A DNA stretch of 64,000 nucleotides, taken from the NCBI GenBank assembly GCA_049999725.1, contig JBNGIS010020176.1, positions 1 through 64,000 of the forward strand, given 5' to 3'. This document shows, piece by piece, positions 44,287-55,700 of this stretch. Made by a program: the position numbers and the translations under genes. Under the pieces are notes generated by a model. That model made no database searches, was not told where the DNA came from, and saw nothing but the letters and a program-made list of their open reading frames with translations. The DNA comes from Haplomitrium mnioides (lineage: Eukaryota > Marchantiophyta > Haplomitriopsida > Calobryales). Position 1 is the stretch's first letter; every line of letters begins with the position of its first letter.

Positions 44287-45390
44287 TTGCTTTGTGTTGA
44301 ATTCGATGCTTTGTTGGAGACAAAGAAAGACAAGTTGCTGTGTGTTGAATTCGATGCTTTGTTGGATACAAAGAAAGACAAGTTGTTGTGTGTTGAATTT
44401 GATGCTTTGTTGGATGTAAAGAAAGACAAGTTGCTTTTTGTTGAATTAGATGCTTTGTTGGATACAAAGAAAGACAAGTTGCTTTGTGTTGAATTCGATG
44501 CTTTGTTGGATACAAAGAGAGACAAGTTGTTGTGTGTTGAATTTGATGCTTTGTTGGATACAAAGAAAGACAAGTTGCTTTGTGTTGAAATAGATGCTTT
44601 GTTGGATACAAAGAAAGACAAGTTGCTTTGTGTTGAATTCGATCCTTTGTTGGATACAAAGAAAGACAAGTTGTTGTGTGTTGAATTCGATNNNNNNNNN
44701 NNNNNNNNNNNNNNNNNNNNNNNNNNNNNNNNNNNNNNNNNNNNNNNNNNNNNNNNNNNNNNNNNNNNNNNNNNNNNNNNNNNNNNNNNNNNNNNNNNNN
44801 NNNNNNNNNNNNNNNNNNNNNNNNNNNNNNNNNNNNNNNNNNNNNNNNNNNNNNNNNNNNNNNNNNNNNNNNNNNNNNNNNNNNNNNNNNNNNNNNNNNN
44901 NNNNNNNNNNNNNNNNNNNNNNNNNNNNNNNNNNNNNNNNNNNNNNNNNNNNNNNNNNNNNNNNNNNNNNNNNNNNNNNNNNNNNNNNNNNNNNNNNNNN
45001 NNNNNNNNNNNNNNNNNNNNNNNNNNNNNNNNNNNNNNNNNNNNNNNNNNNNNNNNNNNNNNNNNNNNNNNNNNNNNNNNNNNNNNNNNNNTGTGTGTTG
45101 AATTCGATGCTTTGTTGGATACAAAGAAAGACAAGTTGTTGTGTGTTGAATTCGATGCTTTGTTGGATACAAAGAAAGACAAGTTGTTGTGTGTTGAATT
45201 CGATGCTTTGTTGGATACAAAGAAAGACAAGTTGTTGTGTGTTGAATTCGATGCTTTGTTGGATACAAAGAAAGACAAGTTGCTTTGTGTTGAATTAGAT
45301 GCTTTGTTGGATACAAAGAAAGACAAGTTGCTTTCTCTTGAAGTTGTTGCCATGTTGGATAAAAAAAAAAAAATACAAGTTGCTTTGTGA
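44287..45390. repeat. 48-bp tandem array, segment 3 (contains 400-N gap)
   Basis: Nine to ten units before and six to seven after a gap of 400 Ns (44,692-45,091). Here the units are nearly all of one type (EFDALLDTKK, with TTGTTGTGTGTTGAATTCGA), without the three-type cycle of segment 1, so this end was homogenised recently. The last two units are diverged (SLEVVAMLDKKKK) and end in an A-run. True copy number is unresolved. Confidence 0.97.
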
Positions 45391-45729
45391 TGCAATTGAG
45401 GTATGGTTTAGTTTAGGGTGTTTGGTCGAGTAATGTAGTAGAAAGACGAAGTGGGATTGGCAACCTCCTGGCAGGGAGAATGCTAGAAGTCCGCCACATT
45501 CAATGGCAAATACAAAAGGCGAGGAGAGAATGCAGAAGTGAAAGCAGGCGGGGCAACGAGGGCCATCCGGCAGAAGGCTGAATCAGACACTGCCGCCCGT
45601 GCCACGTCCGAAGCTGCGATTTAATTTTGTAAAGCAATGGTCATGCTAGAATGATGGTGTGATTGGTGTTTGTGCAGCAAGGGAGCGATTGTGATTAGTT
45701 TCTGGTAACTGAAGTGGGAGTCGAGGGCT
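45391..45729 (+). promoter_or_regulatory. OGDH upstream region and 5' UTR
   Basis: Only 339 bp separate the array from the OGDH start. GC content rises sharply here. TTTGTGCAG at 45,672-45,680 looks like the acceptor of a 5' UTR intron, so the transcription start may lie nearer the array. No TATA box is convincing. Confidence 0.4.
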
Positions 45730-48700
45730 ATGGCTTGGGAGCGGTTCTTGCGAACATTATCGCGGCCAGCATTGAGGACATTTCATGCTCGAAAGTTTTG
45801 TAAGTTACAGTTTCACGGTAGCTCCAGTGTGCTATCAGATGGTAGAATTGGCAAGGGATGGATACCCACGGATCACTGGGCTGGAGTTGTGTTTCAGGGA
45901 CGGCTTGGTAGTTTAGGTTCACGATCGTTCCATGGGGGCGGAAAAAATCTGCAGCAGGCTCCAGTGCCGCATGCTGTGCCTCTTTCGAAACTCACTGATA
46001 ATTTTCTAGATGGAACCAGTAGCGTATATTTGGAAGAGCTGCAGCGTGCATGGGAAGCAGATTCTACGAGCGTGGATGATTCATGGGATACTTTCTTCAG
46101 AAATTTCACGGGACAAGCTTCCTCGGCCCCTGGCCTGTCTGGGCAGACGATTCAAGAGAGCATGCGTCTACTGCTGCTTGTACGCGCTTACCAAGTAAAT
46201 GGGCATATGAAAGCACAGTTGGATCCTCTGGGCCTAGATGAACGTTTAGCTCCACTGGATCTAGATCCTGCTCTGTATGGCTTCACTGATGCTGATCTGG
46301 ATCGAGAGTTTTTTCTCGGCGTATGGCGCATGTCAGGTTTCCTGTCAGAAAACCGGCCCGTGCAAACTCTCCGTTCTATTTTGACTCGGCTTGGGCAGGC
46401 ATATTGTGGGACAATCGGTTACGAGTATATGCATATTCCTGACCGTGAGAAGTGTAATTGGTTGCGCGAACAAATCGAGACTCAGGTTCCTGGAAAATAT
46501 GGTGCTCATCGGCGTTTGCAGATCCTGGATCGCCTGGCATGGGCTACAAATTTTGAAAGTTTTTTGGCCCAGAAATGGACTGCGGCCAAGAGGTTTGGTT
46601 TGGAGGGTTGTGAGACCTTGATTCCCGGAATGAAGGAGCTAATCGATCGAGCTGCTGATCTTGGAGTGGAGAATGTGGTGATAGGCATGCCGCATCGTGG
46701 AAGGTTGAATGTGCTTGGAAATGTCGTTAGAAAGCCTCTCAGGCAGATTTTTAGTGAGTTTAGTGGAGGCATCAAGCCTCCAATTGAAGCCGGGGGCTAT
46801 ACAGGTAGCGGAGATGTCAAGTATCATTTGGGAACATCCTACGATAGACCGACGAGAAGTGGAAAGCGAGTTCATTTGTCTTTGGTTGCGAATCCTAGTC
46901 ACTTGGAAGCTGTTAACCCGGTTGTTATAGGTAAAACTCGCGCAAAACAATACTATACAGAGGATCATGAAAGAAGTAAAAGCATGGCGGTGCTACTACA
47001 CGGAGATGGTAGCTTTTCAGGACAAGGTGTTGTTTACGAGACCTTCCATTTGGCTGATCTTCCAAATTACACTACAGGTGGAACCGTTCATCTTGTTGTC
47101 AACAATCAGGTTGCATTTACAACAGATCCCAAGGCCAGCAGGTCATCTCCATACTGCACAGATGTTGCAAAGGCCCTTAATGCACCTATTTTCCATGTGA
47201 ATGGGGATGACGTAGAAGCTGTGGTACATGCTTGTGAGCTGGCAGTAGACTGGAGGCACAGATTTAAATCGGATGTTGTGGTAGACATAGTATGCTATAG
47301 AAGGTTTGGGCATAATGAAATTGATGAGCCTTCATTCACTCAGCCCACCATGTATCAGGTTTGTTGTGGACTGTCTTTCAGTGAAGCTGGACTAAAAGAA
47401 ACACTATTTTCATGGCGTTTGCATGAATTTCATCTTGGATAAATTTCTCTTATATTTGTTGAACAGGTTATCAGAAGTCACCAACCGGCACTTGAAATCT
47501 ATGAGAAGAAGCTGGTAGAATCAGGGCAGCTGAAAGAACAAGAAGTCAAAGAGATCCACGATAAAGTGCTTGGTATTTTAAATGAAGAATTTAATAACAG
47601 CAAGGACTATGTGCCTCGTACAAGGGATTGGCTAGCAGCTTTTTGGGCAGGTTTCAAAGGGCCGGAGCAGCTGTCTCGAATTAGGAACACTGGGTATGTG
47701 CGTCACTTACAAAAAGCTTTGTGGTTGAACCAAGGAGTTATATCATGCAGATGTAGGCGGCAACCAGACTCGAGTATGTAACAAAGATAAAGTTTACCTG
47801 TTGATTCCATGAAAGAGATCGACAAATTTTTAGTCTAAGAACATGCATGCTTTGTGCAGGGTGAAGCCTGAAATTCTGACAAATGTAGGACAAAAAATTT
47901 GTACCATTCCTCAAACATTTTCACCTCATAGGGCAATCAAGAGGGTGTATGAACAGCGAGCACAGATGATAGAAACAGGTCAGGGTGTGGATTGGGCCAC
48001 TGCAGAAGCACTTGCATTTGCAACTCTTCTTGTGGAAGGCAACCATGTGCGCCTGAGTGGGCAAGATGTTGAAAGAGGTACTTTCAGCCATAGACATTCT
48101 ATACTGCATGATCAGAAAACAGGGGAGAAGTACTGTCCTCTTGATCACGTTTTGATGGATCAAGCAAAAGAGAAGTTCACTGTCAGCAACAGGTATTGTG
48201 TCTTAACTGAGGATACATATTTCTTTAGGGAACCTGCCCAATTGTAAAGAGCTCTTGCTAACTGTCATACTGAACAAATAGAGAGCACAACAAGTTACCC
48301 TAAGGACTAAAAATTATATGTTTTTGTAATCATGCACTGTCATGTTTTCTTAAACACATGGCAAAGCTTATGCCAATGTCAGGATTTTTAGTTTGTTTGA
48401 CTTGTGTGGATGATTAATGCAGTTCTTTGTCTGAGTTTGGAGTGTTGGGCTTCGAGTTGGGGTATTCCATGGAAAATCCAAATTCTCTGGTGCTTTGGGA
48501 AGCCCAGTTTGGAGATTTTGCAAATGGAGCTCAAGTTATATTTGATCAGTTCTTGAGTAGTGGGGAGGCCAAGTGGCTGCGACAAACTGGGCTTGTTGCA
48601 CTTCTTCCACATGGTTATGATGGGCAAGGACCTGAACATTCTAGTGCCCGTCTTGAACGTTTTCTTCAGGTGCGCTGCATTGAACTGTGCTTTGGCGAAA

Positions 48701-51231
48701 CACGATTGTAGAAGCTTGCAAACGTTTGTGTGAGCATGAAATATAGAGAAAATAATGTAGACTTTTGTACCCTGGTAGGTTTTATTGAATCACTAGAAAC
48801 AATTGTCGCAGCAGATAATAGAATTGAATTACTTGCATATTTTCTAGTGATGAAGCAGTTAGAGCATTTGCAAGTAAGGTGTTTGTGAGCATGTGTACAA
48901 ACTCTAGATTTTAGTGTCTCCTAAAAAAAAATGTATGATTTTTTTTTGCAGATGAGCGATGACAATCCCTTTGTGATTCCGGACATGGATCCAAGTCTTC
49001 GCAGGCAAATTCAGGAAGTTAACTGGCAAGTTGTCAATGTGACAACACCTGCCAACTACTTCCATGTTCTTCGGCGCCAAGTGAGTAACTGTACCTTGAT
49101 GAATGATGTCGTGAACAGAGACTCAGTTTTGGAGAGAGTCCTCAGTTTGATGATAGTGGAGGAGGCTGATTTGTGAAACTTTTTGACTGACACCACAATG
49201 TGAAAGCTGCACTATTTGTTTGCCTGTTCCGGATGTTCTACTCCCAAATGGTATCCCTTTCGTAATAGGGTCAGGGTGCTGAGGGTAACCTTTCAGTTGT
49301 CCTCTCGGAGGGTTTGCCTCTTGGATGTCTACTTCACAAGATCAAATGAAAGTGAAATGAATGATAGCTTACAGTTACTAACTCAGTAGTGCAGAGTGTT
49401 AGTATATTGTTGTGCTCATAAGTTGATCATTATATGGTGCATGACCCTAAACCTGCTGTGAGGATTGTGGTATCTTCCCACTGCCACACATGATGAGGTT
49501 GCTTGGTGTGACTGACCACATTGTGAAGGCTGCACTTTACGGTGCCATAGTTGTGATGTTATCATGACTGGATTTTTCCGTTATTACCAGAAGGTGTCAG
49601 AAACTCGGTACAAATTTGTAAAATGGTATGCCAATCAATCAGAGCATAGTATCTCAGCTTGCTGTCAGGATTTGCCAGCAGAGTTGTAGCAGCTTGCCAC
49701 TGCTACACAAGATGGGCTGATTAGTGTGTAACTTTGTTGCTATGTGAAGGCTGCAGTTAGTGCAGATTTTGTTTGCTCTTGGCTTAGTTGTACGTGCACT
49801 AGACTCTTCATTCTTTTCACTTCCTCTGTAGTACCATGAATGAGGGCATACTGTATTTTTTTATACCCCCGCTCCTGCATCCTTTCCCTTTCACAGGAGA
49901 TGTTGTGGCAAGGTTTTAGCAACTCCCATGTGTAGGTTTTCCCTGAACTGTCGTTTCTTCCATCTGTTTACCATCATATGTTCTGCATCTCATTCACTGA
50001 TGGAAAGCATATTGTACTGCAGATACATCGGGACTTCCGAAAGCCCTTGATTGTGATGGCACCTAAGAATCTTCTTAGGCATCAAGCATGCAGGTCAAAT
50101 TTGTCGGAATTCGATGACACAGCAGGTCACCCAGGATTTGATAAGCAGGGAACACGCTTCAAGCGCCTCATAAAAGACCCTCATTTTAGCTTGGATCGTG
50201 AGGAAGGTGTACGCCGTCTTATCCTCTGCTCTGGAAAGGTACCACTTTCTGTAGTTTATGTCTTCCATGAATAGAATGATTTGAATGACAGCTTTAGTTT
50301 GAATTGACTTCCTGGATGTGGATGCTTCAGGTTTACTATGAGCTGGATGAGGAGAGACAAAGAGCTGATCTAAAGGATCTTGCCATTTGTCGAGTGGAGC
50401 AGTTGTGTCCTTTCCCATATGATCTAATACAAAGGGAGCTCAATCGATATCCCAGTAAGTAGAGTTGTTTCAAGAGTTCACATGGATGTTTTAATGAATT
50501 AAGTGCTTGAAAAAGTGGTCAGATTGTGTGGTTCCTTTTCCACCTTTTTTTTCACTCGTTCTGGAAACCCAGCACACTCTCCCAGACTGTAACTGTATGT
50601 CCCTCTGACTCTCTTAGAGACATTGCCTTTAGTTAGTAAAACAGGAGGGGTCAAGCAGTTGCAAAATTACAGGAGAGCTACTAATTGACCCTGAATAGGT
50701 CCAGCGCATGTTTCCTCTACGTGTAAAGATTCCTCTTCTCCTAGTATGTTTTGTACTCATGTATGTATGTATTGATTTTCATTGACAAAACTAAGCACTT
50801 GTACAGTCAAATGACTTAGTCATGATTTTTATTCCTGTGGTTAATCTATGCTTTGTTGCTCTGCTTCTTTTGTCGTTGCTTCTTCTCAAGTGGTGGTAAG
50901 CCTTATTCTCAGGAAAATGTGAATAAGTCTGCGTTATGAAATATATATGCCACCCTACGAGAGTCTGATGCACTGATTTTCCTGCCATACAGATGCAGAA
51001 ATTGTCTGGTGTCAGGAAGAACCCATGAATATGGGTGCATTCACTTATGTTGCTCCACGCCTGGCAACTACATTAGCTACTTTGGGACGCAGTACATTCC
51101 ATGACATCAAATATGTTGGTCGATTACCGTCAGCTTCAACAGCCACTGGGTTTGGACATTTACATGTGGAGGAGCAGAAGGAATTAGTACACAAAGCTTT
51201 GCAAGAAGCTCCCATCAAGAGCCCCCAGTAG
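45730..51231 (+). CDS. OGDH: 2-oxoglutarate dehydrogenase E1 component, mitochondrial (1,047 aa)
   Basis: A thiamine-diphosphate enzyme that decarboxylates 2-oxoglutarate and passes the succinyl group to the E2 lipoamide, in the mitochondrial TCA cycle. My exon model: 45730-47358, 47467-47693, 47860-48192, 48423-48669, 48952-49080, 50023-50238, 50331-50454, 50993-51231. All introns are GT-AG with matching phases; the total is 3,144 bp. Residues 1-70 are arginine-rich, as in mitochondrial presequences. The E1 N-terminal helix region ([19 protein letters not shown]) is at about 93-111. GMPHRGRL starts at 319. The cofactor motif runs from GDG at 425-427 to NN at 458-459. The transketolase-like pyrimidine domain has [14 protein letters not shown] and [15 protein letters not shown]. 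The C-terminal domain ends after [11 protein letters not shown] and [14 protein letters not shown]. No breaks seen. Length fits plant E1o. Confidence 0.97.
49165..49800 (+). repeat. Copies of the gene-sense intronic repeat family in OGDH intron 5
   Basis: Text such as TGCCTCTTGGATGTCTACTT, ACACATGATGAGG and CCACATTGTGAAGGCTGCAC matches, on the plus strand, the reverse complement of the repeats in ASS intron 3. At least two partial copies are present (49,165-49,560 and 49,565-49,800). They lie in the sense direction of OGDH. Confidence 0.8.
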
Positions 51232-52755
51232 TGAGGCCAGTCTTCCAAACCTTGCCTCGTTTAAGTCTCTGTCAAGGCTCAGATGGGCAATGTTGTCTTG
51301 TCAGAACAATGTTCTAATGCTATGAGGAAAACTTTAGTAGACCATGGGGACCGCATTTGGATCTGATAATCTGAAGTCTGGCCTGCCCCCCTATTTTATG
51401 GCCTGTTAGAGCCCATGAATAGCACCAATGTTCTCTCATTTTCTCAACTTTTGTGGGCCAGTGGCCGAGTTATTAGCCCTTGTTACTTGGAGAAATTTTG
51501 ATAGCCAATATACTGAAGAAGAATAAGTTCTGAAGCCACATATAGAAACGTCTCAGTGAGGGGAAGACTGAAGAAGCGGAAGTAGATCAACTCGCAGTCG
51601 AAGATATCCAAATTGGTATTTTATAGCAAAGTTCATTTTTGTCACGAATATGAACCCTACGATGAGTCTTAGTCTTATCTAGTACTGGGAAATTTTTTGC
51701 TTTGGCTATTTAGCCATTAGAGACTAACTTATATATTGTCAGCAGAAATTAAATATGTGATTATTTCAACAATTGATCACATAAAATGATACTAAATATG
51801 AAGGCTAGGATCGTAGCTAATCTTCCTATTTTGAAGGTTAACTACAAATGATGTGGTGGGTGGATGTGTTGACTGAATTTATTTAATGACTAGATTGTTT
51901 TTTCATTCCCAACGTGTTGAACTTCCTTGCAAGCATGCCCTAATTACTTAGTTGATCAACTCACTTATTTGAGTCCTCTTCCTCCTTTTTCTCTTTCCCT
52001 TCAGATTTTCATTTTTCCTCCCTTCAGGTTTGGAGGACAGTGCCAGCCATCGATACGTTCAAGAACTTTAAGGATCTTTATAAGAATTTAAAGTTTGCCA
52101 GCGGGTTTTACTTGTAACTGATAATTGGACGTCAATCATGTCAAACAGGAATGGTAATGATTAGAGGTTAATTGCAAGTGCTTCACAAATACCATGCATG
52201 ATTTTGTAGTGGGGAAGTTCAGTCTGGCTTGCTTCCTGTGTTCAGAATTTGAGTGGCAGATGTAAGTAAATTTAATAAATTCGTCAAAACTGAGGTCCTT
52301 CCCATCATACAAATGCTTAAAGGACTGCTCCCCTCTTAACTTGGTTCAAGTTATTGAGGAAGTTGTATGTTCAATTAAAAAAATTTCCGTAATCCATATC
52401 GTAAAGAGCATCTGCAACTGCATCCGAAACAATGTGCACCATTGTATACACTCGCGCTAGATTTTCAGTGTTTTACGTACTGTCATTCTCATAGCTCACT
52501 CCAAAACTGTTTGGCATATCTCAACAAAACAGGTGTCTACTACCTTCAATAACAATCTTGACTATCCCTTCTTGGAAGGAGTTCCCCCACACCACATTTG
52601 TACCCAGCTAGTCCTTCCAGTAGAGAACTGGGGAGTGAACAGGGTGAACACAAGAACAGGGTCCACCTGTGTCTTCAACAGCTCTATACTCTCCTGCTGA
52701 GGGTTAGATTCATGTTGCCCCTGATCATGATAAACAGTCATATCACTCCCGGGTT
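51232..52755. other. Intergenic region between convergent OGDH and ASS
   Basis: It should hold both 3' untranslated regions. No open frame or repeat of note seen. A poly-A signal-like AATAAA occurs near 52,273, but I cannot assign it. Confidence 0.5.
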
Positions 52756-55700
52756 TCAGAAACCAAGCTGATTCAGAGCCCGGACTCGCGTGGGAAGTCC
52801 ATAGAGCCTAATAAACCCAGCAGCATCTGCCTGGTTGTAAATCCCACTCCCCTCCTCAAATGATGATATATCCTGCCTATAGAGACTGTAAGGACTCGTG
52901 CGACTAGCCACACTCAAGGAACCCTTGAAAAGCTTTAGAATCACACTACCTGTGGTTGTTGCAGTAACTTTCTCCATAAAAGCATCCATAGATTCTCTCA
53001 AAGGATCAAACCACCTCCCAGCATAGACAAGCTCAGCATACTTGAGGGCAAGGGAATCTTTAACTTGCATTGTTTCTCTGTCCAGAGTCAATGATTCCAG
53101 CTCCCGGACAGCCAAACTTAGTATAGTACCACCAGGAGTTTCATACACACCCCGACTTTTCATGCCCACCAACCGGTTTTCTACCATATCTACTCTACCA
53201 ACCCCATGTCTGCCTCCAATTTCATTCAATTCAGCTAATAGGGTCGCTGGAGTCGGCCTCCGACCATTCAAAGAAACTGGCAGCCCATACTCTATTCCAA
53301 TCTCAACATATCTGCCAGAGAGAGAAGGGAGGTTATATTGACTACTAATGCTAAATTTTTAGCTGGAAGGCAGTTCTGATGGTCAAGAACAATGACTTTC
53401 TGCCCATCAAAATGAAATGTTGATTCCAAATCTCTAGATTCCCGTATATCCGATGCGGGACCAATCTAATTTGACAAGATGTAGCCTGTCTAAGATGATG
53501 TGTGGTTAGTAAAAAAAATGAAATAATGAAATAAACTGGTTATTCTTAAATAGAGGTCTTAAGACTGCATTCAAAAACAATATCTCACTCACTCTGGTTT
53601 ATCTGGAGCATCCTCTGGATCCACTGTCATCACGAACATGTCCTTCTTTGGCTCATTGGCTGGATCCTCAAGAATGTCACCCTACATGCCAAGACCAAAT
53701 AAGTAGATAGATTGCTTTCAATGACAGTAATCAGTCTACAATCAAAACCTCCTCACCTCATGGCTGATGTGCCATAGATTGCGGTCCCTGCTATAGATTG
53801 ACTTCCTGGTGACTGGAACAGGAATGTTGTGCTCCTTTGCATACTCAATTGCATCTTCACGACCTTTGATATCCCACTCACGCCAAGGAGCAACTACACT
53901 TAGCCTAGGGCTAAGAGCAAAGAAAGCAAGCTCAAACCTTACCTACAGATCATTGTATATCTCAGTTGTTGGTGTAAATGAACAAGAAAACCATGAAGAT
54001 GTGGAGAGCTGCTGCTTGGAAGAGATAATCACAAGAAGCCACCATGCTGCTCAAAAGCTCAAGCCTAGTACCTGATCGTTGCCTTTTCCTGTACAACCAT
54101 GTGAAACTGCATCTGCTCCAACCTCATTTGCAACATCAACCATAGCCTGCAGGGTACAGAGCTTTAAGCTGATGTTTGGTAACCAGTAATAGTAAGAATA
54201 TCTGTTATTGACAGCTTAAGGGTTTTAATTTTTATTGCAGAAACTAGTTTCTGGTAATCAAGTTATCCTAATGATGGGAGTGTAAAAAAACCACAAAAAC
54301 AAACGATGGCAACCAAATGGAAGATGCAATAGTCTAGGAAATATCTACACACATCACAAGTACTGCAACATAGACTAAAGCCTTTACAATGTGGTGTAAG
54401 GCACAAAGTTTCAGACCAATCAGCCTCATCATGAATCATGACAAGGTGCCACAACTACTTGCTGTTTACATCAGCTCCTGACAGCAGGTCCAAATCAAGT
54501 CACATATCTACTTCAATAATAGAGCAAAACTCTTTGCATTGTGTTTCTGATACTTTCTGGCAATAACTAGCAAACTCAGTCATAATGCTAGCCGCCTAAC
54601 ACTGCTCCAAAGAATCCAAACTAATCAAATTCTACACTCTCAAGCATCAGGTTGTGACGTCATTCATTTCACTTTCGTTTTATCTTGTGAAGCAGACATC
54701 CAAGAAGAGGCCCCTCACAGAGGACTGTTGAAGGTCAGTGATTGGGGCCCTCTGCATACTGAACATAACAAACCAAAAAAGAACAACTGCTGGTAACCAA
54801 ATGGAAGTTGCAATAGTTTAGAAAAAAGCTGCACACATCAAAACTACCACAGCAAAGACTGCAGCCTTCACAATGTGATATCAAGCACAAAGTCTTAGAC
54901 CAATTATCCTCATCATGTGTGGCAAAGATGAGGCTGCCACAACTCCCTGCTGGTTTCATCAACAACCTACAGCAGGTCCAGATCAAGCACAATAATATGC
55001 TTTGATGCTCTGAATATAGATATGAAGATGTGCAGAGTAAAACAAACCACAAAAACAAATGATGGTACTCAAATGGATAATCCAATAGTCTAGGAAAAAC
55101 CTACACACATTACAGCTACTGCAACATAGAGTGAGGAAGCCTTCACAATGTTGGAAATGTATATTTTCTGCTGTATATATAATAACTAACACATTGTTAG
55201 TTATGACTAGAATAGCTATGTTTTGTTAGTTTACTTAATTCATAAGGGCTGCCACGTGTCAGCAGCATAGGCCCTGCCTTTATGTGACAAATTTGTCACT
55301 TAGAAGACTTTGATCCATGATTTTGTTGAGGTGATCACACCTTTGATCATGGAGAGAGAATCAAGGCTGTGATAGAGGTGTAACATAGGAGGAGATTTCC
55401 TCCATGTATATTTAAGCAAGGCTCCCCCATTGGGAAGTATCCTCAGCAAACCAATTTCCTGTGTACACATTTCTCATCTGGCTCCATACTTGTGAAGACC
55501 GCAGCATCGCCCTTGTTTGCTGCATCTTCCTCTGTTCGCATTCTTCCCTTGGCTCCATATTCGTGAAGGTCACAGCATCGCGACGCTGTCTACTGCATCT
55601 TCAGAATATCGCATTTGAAGCAGCAGCAGCATTTTCAATGGGCGAGCTTACTGGGGAAATCGCATCTTGTCCTAGACAAGATTTCCTCCCTCTTTGAAGC

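Noticed and set aside
38121-45091. N runs as real sequence features
   Set aside because: Ten and four hundred Ns inside a satellite are assembly gaps of uncertain true size.
54263-55192. Cysteine- and phenylalanine-rich minus-strand frames ([13 protein letters not shown]) in ASS intron 3 as small secreted proteins
   Set aside because: They recur because the underlying nucleotide repeat recurs; frames and stops are not conserved between copies.
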